From assembly GCA_016858145.1 (NCBI GenBank), contig JAEHOE010000084.1:310001-374000 (forward strand): a stretch of 64,000 nucleotides of DNA. The letters are read 5' to 3'. Numbering within the stretch: the first letter of the stretch is position 1; every line of letters begins with the position of its first letter. Under the pieces are notes generated by a model that worked only from the letters and a program-made list of their open reading frames with translations, searched no databases and was not told where the DNA came from. Shown here in pieces: positions 60,666 through 64,000 of the stretch. This DNA comes from Edaphochlamys debaryana (taxonomy: Eukaryota; Chlorophyta; Chlorophyceae; Chlamydomonadales). Both the position numbers and the translations under genes were made by a program.

Positions 60666-63600
60666 TTACTCCTGGTCGTGGTCATGATCGTGCTCCTCCA
60701 GCGTCGCGGCAAGGGCGGCGCCTTCCGGAGTGGTCTGGTCGCCGCCGCTGCCCACGAAGCTGCCCATGCCGGAGCCGGCGCACAGCGGCAGAGCCACCAG
60801 GTCGCTCTCGTCCTGGAGGAGGTGGAGGGGGGAGGGATCTGGATCTGGATCTGGCGCAGCAAAGGAGCGGCCCAGACCAAGAAGCGGGCTCTCAGGGGCC
60901 TCCCGCTGGCTGTAATCCCTCGGACAAGCGTCCTCGCCAGGACTGCAGGGGGCATGGGGATGCCCCCTGCCTAGCTGTCCGCACACCACACAGCCGCTGC
61001 ATCCGCCCCCAGCCCCACCTGGAGCGTGGCTGCGTTGCTGAACATGGCCTCCAGCTCCGACAGCACGGAGGCAAAGGTGGGGCGCACGGCCGCCTCGGAG
61101 GCCCAGCACCGCTCAGCCAGCGACCTGCGGGGCCGCGCGCGGGATTGACGATGCATTTGAACACACGACAAAGAGGGGCCCCGGAAGCGAAGGGGGCGCG
61201 CGTGGATGCTGCAGGCTACCGGGAGCTACGGGGTGGGGGGTGGGGGGTGGGGCGGGGGGTGGGGGGTGGGGGACAGCCGCGAGGGGCGCGCAGGCCGGGG
61301 ACTCACCGGTAGGCCAGGGGCGCGTGCGGGGGGAACTCAGGGCGGCGGTGCGAGACCACCACGCGCTCCACGACCTCGCCGTACATCAGGCCCTGTACGG
61401 CAGGAGGTACGGCATCAGTCATGGCGCCGTCGTACAGTCCCGGTTTTGCTGTTCCGGCCAGCCCTGGCCCGGCTCGCGCGCGCAACTGTACGGCACGCCT
61501 CACCTTGTACGGCACGGAGCCGGTGAACACCTCCCACATGATGATGCCGAAACTGCGTTGGTGGCAACGCAAGGGACAGTGCCTCAGTCAACCGCACAGT
61601 TGGACCCCGGGCGTTCTGGATTGACGGCCGGGCGCACATGGGAGTCGTGCTCACGAGCAGCCCAAACCCCGCTCCCCAGCGGGCCCCACGGCGGCGAGCA
61701 GCCAGCAGCCCACCCGCACAGCCGCACCTCCAAGGGGCCACGCCCACGCCCCCCCCAAGGTCCCCCCCACCTGTTCACGCCTCCCCCCAAGGTCCCCACC
61801 TGTACACGTCGCCGCTCAGCGTCAGCTTGCCGCTACGCAGCAGCTCCTGCGGGCGGGTGGGAACAGCGGGGGTCAGGATCATGTGTTGCGACATGGGCGC
61901 CGGCATGGCGGGGGTCAGGATCATGTGTTGCGACATGGGCGCCGGCATGGCGGGGGTCAGGATCATGTGTTGCGACACAGGGGGTGCTGACGTGAGGCAG
62001 CCATCGGCCCTAGACCCGGCGGGAGAGCGCGGCCACAGGGCCCGCACAGCAGCACGGGAGGGGGGTGTGAGATAGGGCCTCGGCCCATGGCGCCTCCGCG
62101 AGGGAGACGCAGGAGTGCTCACCGGCGGCATGTGGGTGACGGTGCCCACAGTCTTGGTGGAGTGGTGCGTCTGCCCCTCCTTGAGCCAGCGACTGCGAGG
62201 GGCGGAGGCAGAGGCGTCGAGGTCAGGGTTTGTTAGGGTATGACAAGATGGGCGGTGGGGGGTCGGGGCAGAACTGCGTGATACCGCGGAACACAGCATC
62301 GCTGCCTTCTCGCAAGCGAAAAACAAATACGAAGCGAAACACATACATACATAAGCGAAGAAAATACAAAGAAACCAAATGAGGCGGATCGCAGCAACCC
62401 GTCCTCCGCACCTGAGGCCAAAGTCGGCGACTTTCGCTACCGTGTCCGCGGGCAGCGGCGCATCCGAGGGCAGGCAGCTGGGCAGCGACACGGCGCAGCC
62501 CGCGCTGAGGCTGTCGGAGCCGCTGAGGCCGGTGCTGCCGGGGGCGGGGGTGGGCGGCATCAGCGGGCCCGAGACCTGCTGGGGGCGGAGGGGGCGGGGG
62601 CGGAGGGGGCGGGGGCGCGGGTGGAGGCCCAAGTCAACAGGGCTGTGGTGTGCAAGAGGTGGAGCTTGCAGCGTGGAGGGGTGGGAGAGGAGTGTCAAGG
62701 GCGGGCCCGCGCGGAGGCTGTCGCGCGGGCCGCCCCAAACCAGGTACTGTAGGTACCGGGGTGCGGCATGGGGACTTGGCTGCGACATGACAGGCGGGTC
62801 GGTGACCTAAACGGACCAACAGATGAGACGTACCTCGCCCGAGGCCTCCTTAGAGCTCAGCAGCACGTTGGCGAGCTTGAGGTCTGCAGCGGAAAAGAGT
62901 GAGGAAGTGAGAGAGAAGTACGCAAGGAATGGCGCAGGTCAGTCGGCGGGCGGAGGCCGACGCAAGGGAGAGGTTTGCATGCCGACCGGGGTGGCGCGGT
63001 AACGGTATGCAGCCGACTCCCCAACGCGCCGAGGCACACGCTCTCTGACCCCGGAAGCGCCCAGGTCCGCACGCCGACCGCAAGTTGCCCGTGCCGATGC
63101 CGCCCATTCTTCCTGTACGGTTGTACGACACGTACTGTGTACGGCAACGCACCTCCGTGTACGATGTTCATCGTGTGCAGGTGCGCCATGCCGGCGGCGA
63201 TGTCGCGGAGGCAGCCCAGCATGGCGGCCAGGCGGGGCCGGCGGCCCGCGCCGGGGGCGGCGGGGGAGGGGGGCGTGAGGAAGCGCTTGGCGCCGTGCAC
63301 GTGGGGGGCCAGGGAGCCCAGGTCACAGTACTGGGGGTGTGAGGGGCGGGGGTGGACGGAGGGGGTGAGGAGGGAGACGAAGGGGCTGCGCGGGGCTTCA
63401 GGCGACAGGCGGTAGGGCGAGCCTGGCCAAGGCTGGGACTCGATCATGAGACCGGGGCTCAGAGCGCTACAGAGTCATGGACTCATGGTTCAAAGCGTCC
63501 AACGATCACGGGCTCACCTCTGACACGATCCAGGTCTCCGCCATCTCGGCCGAGCGGTTCACCGCGCTGCGGGGGGAAACAGAGGAAGAACGAGTTGAAG

Positions 63601-63899
63601 CAGGCACGACCAGAGCCGGGCGCAGGTCGGATAGCGGGCGCGCGCCATCCCGAGTGGCCGGTGGCCGATGGCAGTAGCAACACAGCGCAAACAGGGGGCA
63701 ATGCCAGGTGGGCCGGTCGGCCGCCGAGACGCGTGGCAAGTCTACTAGGCGCGGTACGGCATCCGCTCGAGGTGCCGTACAGGTTCACGATTGCTGCTCA
63801 CGTGTTGCCGCTGCCCGAGTTGTGGGGCTGCTGCGACTGGTTGCCGCTGCGGGCGCGGGTGGACAGCGTGTTGATGGTGGCCTCGAGCGCCACGGCCGC
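60666..63899 (-). CDS. K5, TKL protein kinase with HGDLK loop (5' partial)
   Basis: Exons seen: 63899-63802, 63566-63518, 63330-63153, 62883-62834, 62575-62412, 62192-62123, 61846-61800, 61552-61504, 61392-61307, 61124-61019, 60812-60666. The glycine loop and VAVK lie beyond the window edge. Visible are the hinge AETWIVSEYCDLGSL, MLGCLRDIAAGMAHLH, the catalytic loop IVHGDLKLANVLL (HGD for HRD, common in volvocine TKL kinases), a long Pro/Ser insert before ADTVAKVADFGL, the activation loop KTVGTVTHMPPELL, DVYSFGIIMWEVFTG, and RPTFASVLSELEAM. The last exon (DESDLVALPLC ... EEHDHDHDQE) is joined in phase 0 by acceptor CCTCCTCCAG; the alternative is read-through to TAG at 60973-60971. This gene is unrelated in layout to K1-K4 and lacks their micro-exons. 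Confidence 0.85.
61868..61975. repeat. 42-bp tandem repeat, about 2.6 copies, in a K5 intron
   Basis: The unit begins GGGGGTCAGGATCATGTGTT; copies start at 61868, 61910 and 61952 (partial). The first two are identical. It lies between exons 62192-62123 and 61846-61800. Confidence 0.93.
62576..62625. repeat. G-rich GGGGGCGGAG repeat in a K5 intron
   Basis: Short GGGGGCGGAG/GGGGGCGGGG units follow the acceptor of the exon 62575-62412 (on the minus strand, a C-rich tract that may serve as its polypyrimidine tract). Confidence 0.75.
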
Positions 63900-64000
63900 C
63901 TGCGGGGGCGGGGGGTAAGGGGGGCGAGGGGGGTGGGTAAGGGTGTGTATTGGCACGCTATGGCACGCGGATGTGTGTTTCTGGTGGCCATTTCTGCGAC

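Noticed and set aside
60971..61018. K5 ending by read-through at 60971
   Set aside because: A strong acceptor in matching phase (60813-60815) leads to an acidic tail with a clean stop at 60666; read-through was kept only as the alternative.

Overview
The window reads as nuclear DNA of a volvocine-type green alga (Chlamydomonas/Volvox relatives). The grounds are very high GC, genes cut into many small exons with GTGAGY/GTRNGN donors and C-rich CAG acceptors, G-rich microsatellites and minisatellites inside introns, a tyrosine-kinase-like (TKL) kinase with the HGDLK catalytic loop, and no operons or bacterial signals. Names are inferred from motifs only. Exon borders were set by hand from splice consensus, reading phase and comparison between paralogues.

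Layout. (1) 78-6896, minus: a MiaB-type tRNA methylthiotransferase, 13 exons seen, 5' end not resolved. (2) 8818-12185, plus: an arrestin-domain protein, 8 exons, complete (452 aa). (3) 14072-49501: four paralogous receptor-like kinase genes, called K1 (plus), K2 (plus), K3 (minus) and K4 (plus). Each has a signal peptide, a cysteine-containing ectodomain with strand-rich segments, a Gly/Asp linker, one membrane span, a low-complexity juxtamembrane region and a TKL-like kinase domain. (4) 52158-56535, plus: folylpolyglutamate synthase, 10 exons, 705 aa. (5) 58178-59448, minus: an unrecognised protein with three internal repeats and two cysteine clusters. (6) 60666-63899, minus: a fifth, unrelated TKL kinase, cut by the window edge.

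The receptor-kinase cluster is the main interest. The genes share intron positions, including consecutive 12-nt and 18-nt micro-exons in the activation segment. K1 also has a 10-nt micro-exon. K3 is a mosaic: some introns match K2, others match K1, and one intron changes from K2-like to K1-like partway through. K2 has DFN in place of DFG. Each gene has at least one upstream ATG or short uORF close to its start. A non-autonomous DNA transposon with 17-bp terminal inverted repeats lies between the divergent K3 and K4 starts. Ligands and biology are unknown; sensing or recognition is only an inference from the architecture.

Intergenic and intronic DNA is rich in tandem repeats. No tRNA, rRNA or CRISPR array was seen.
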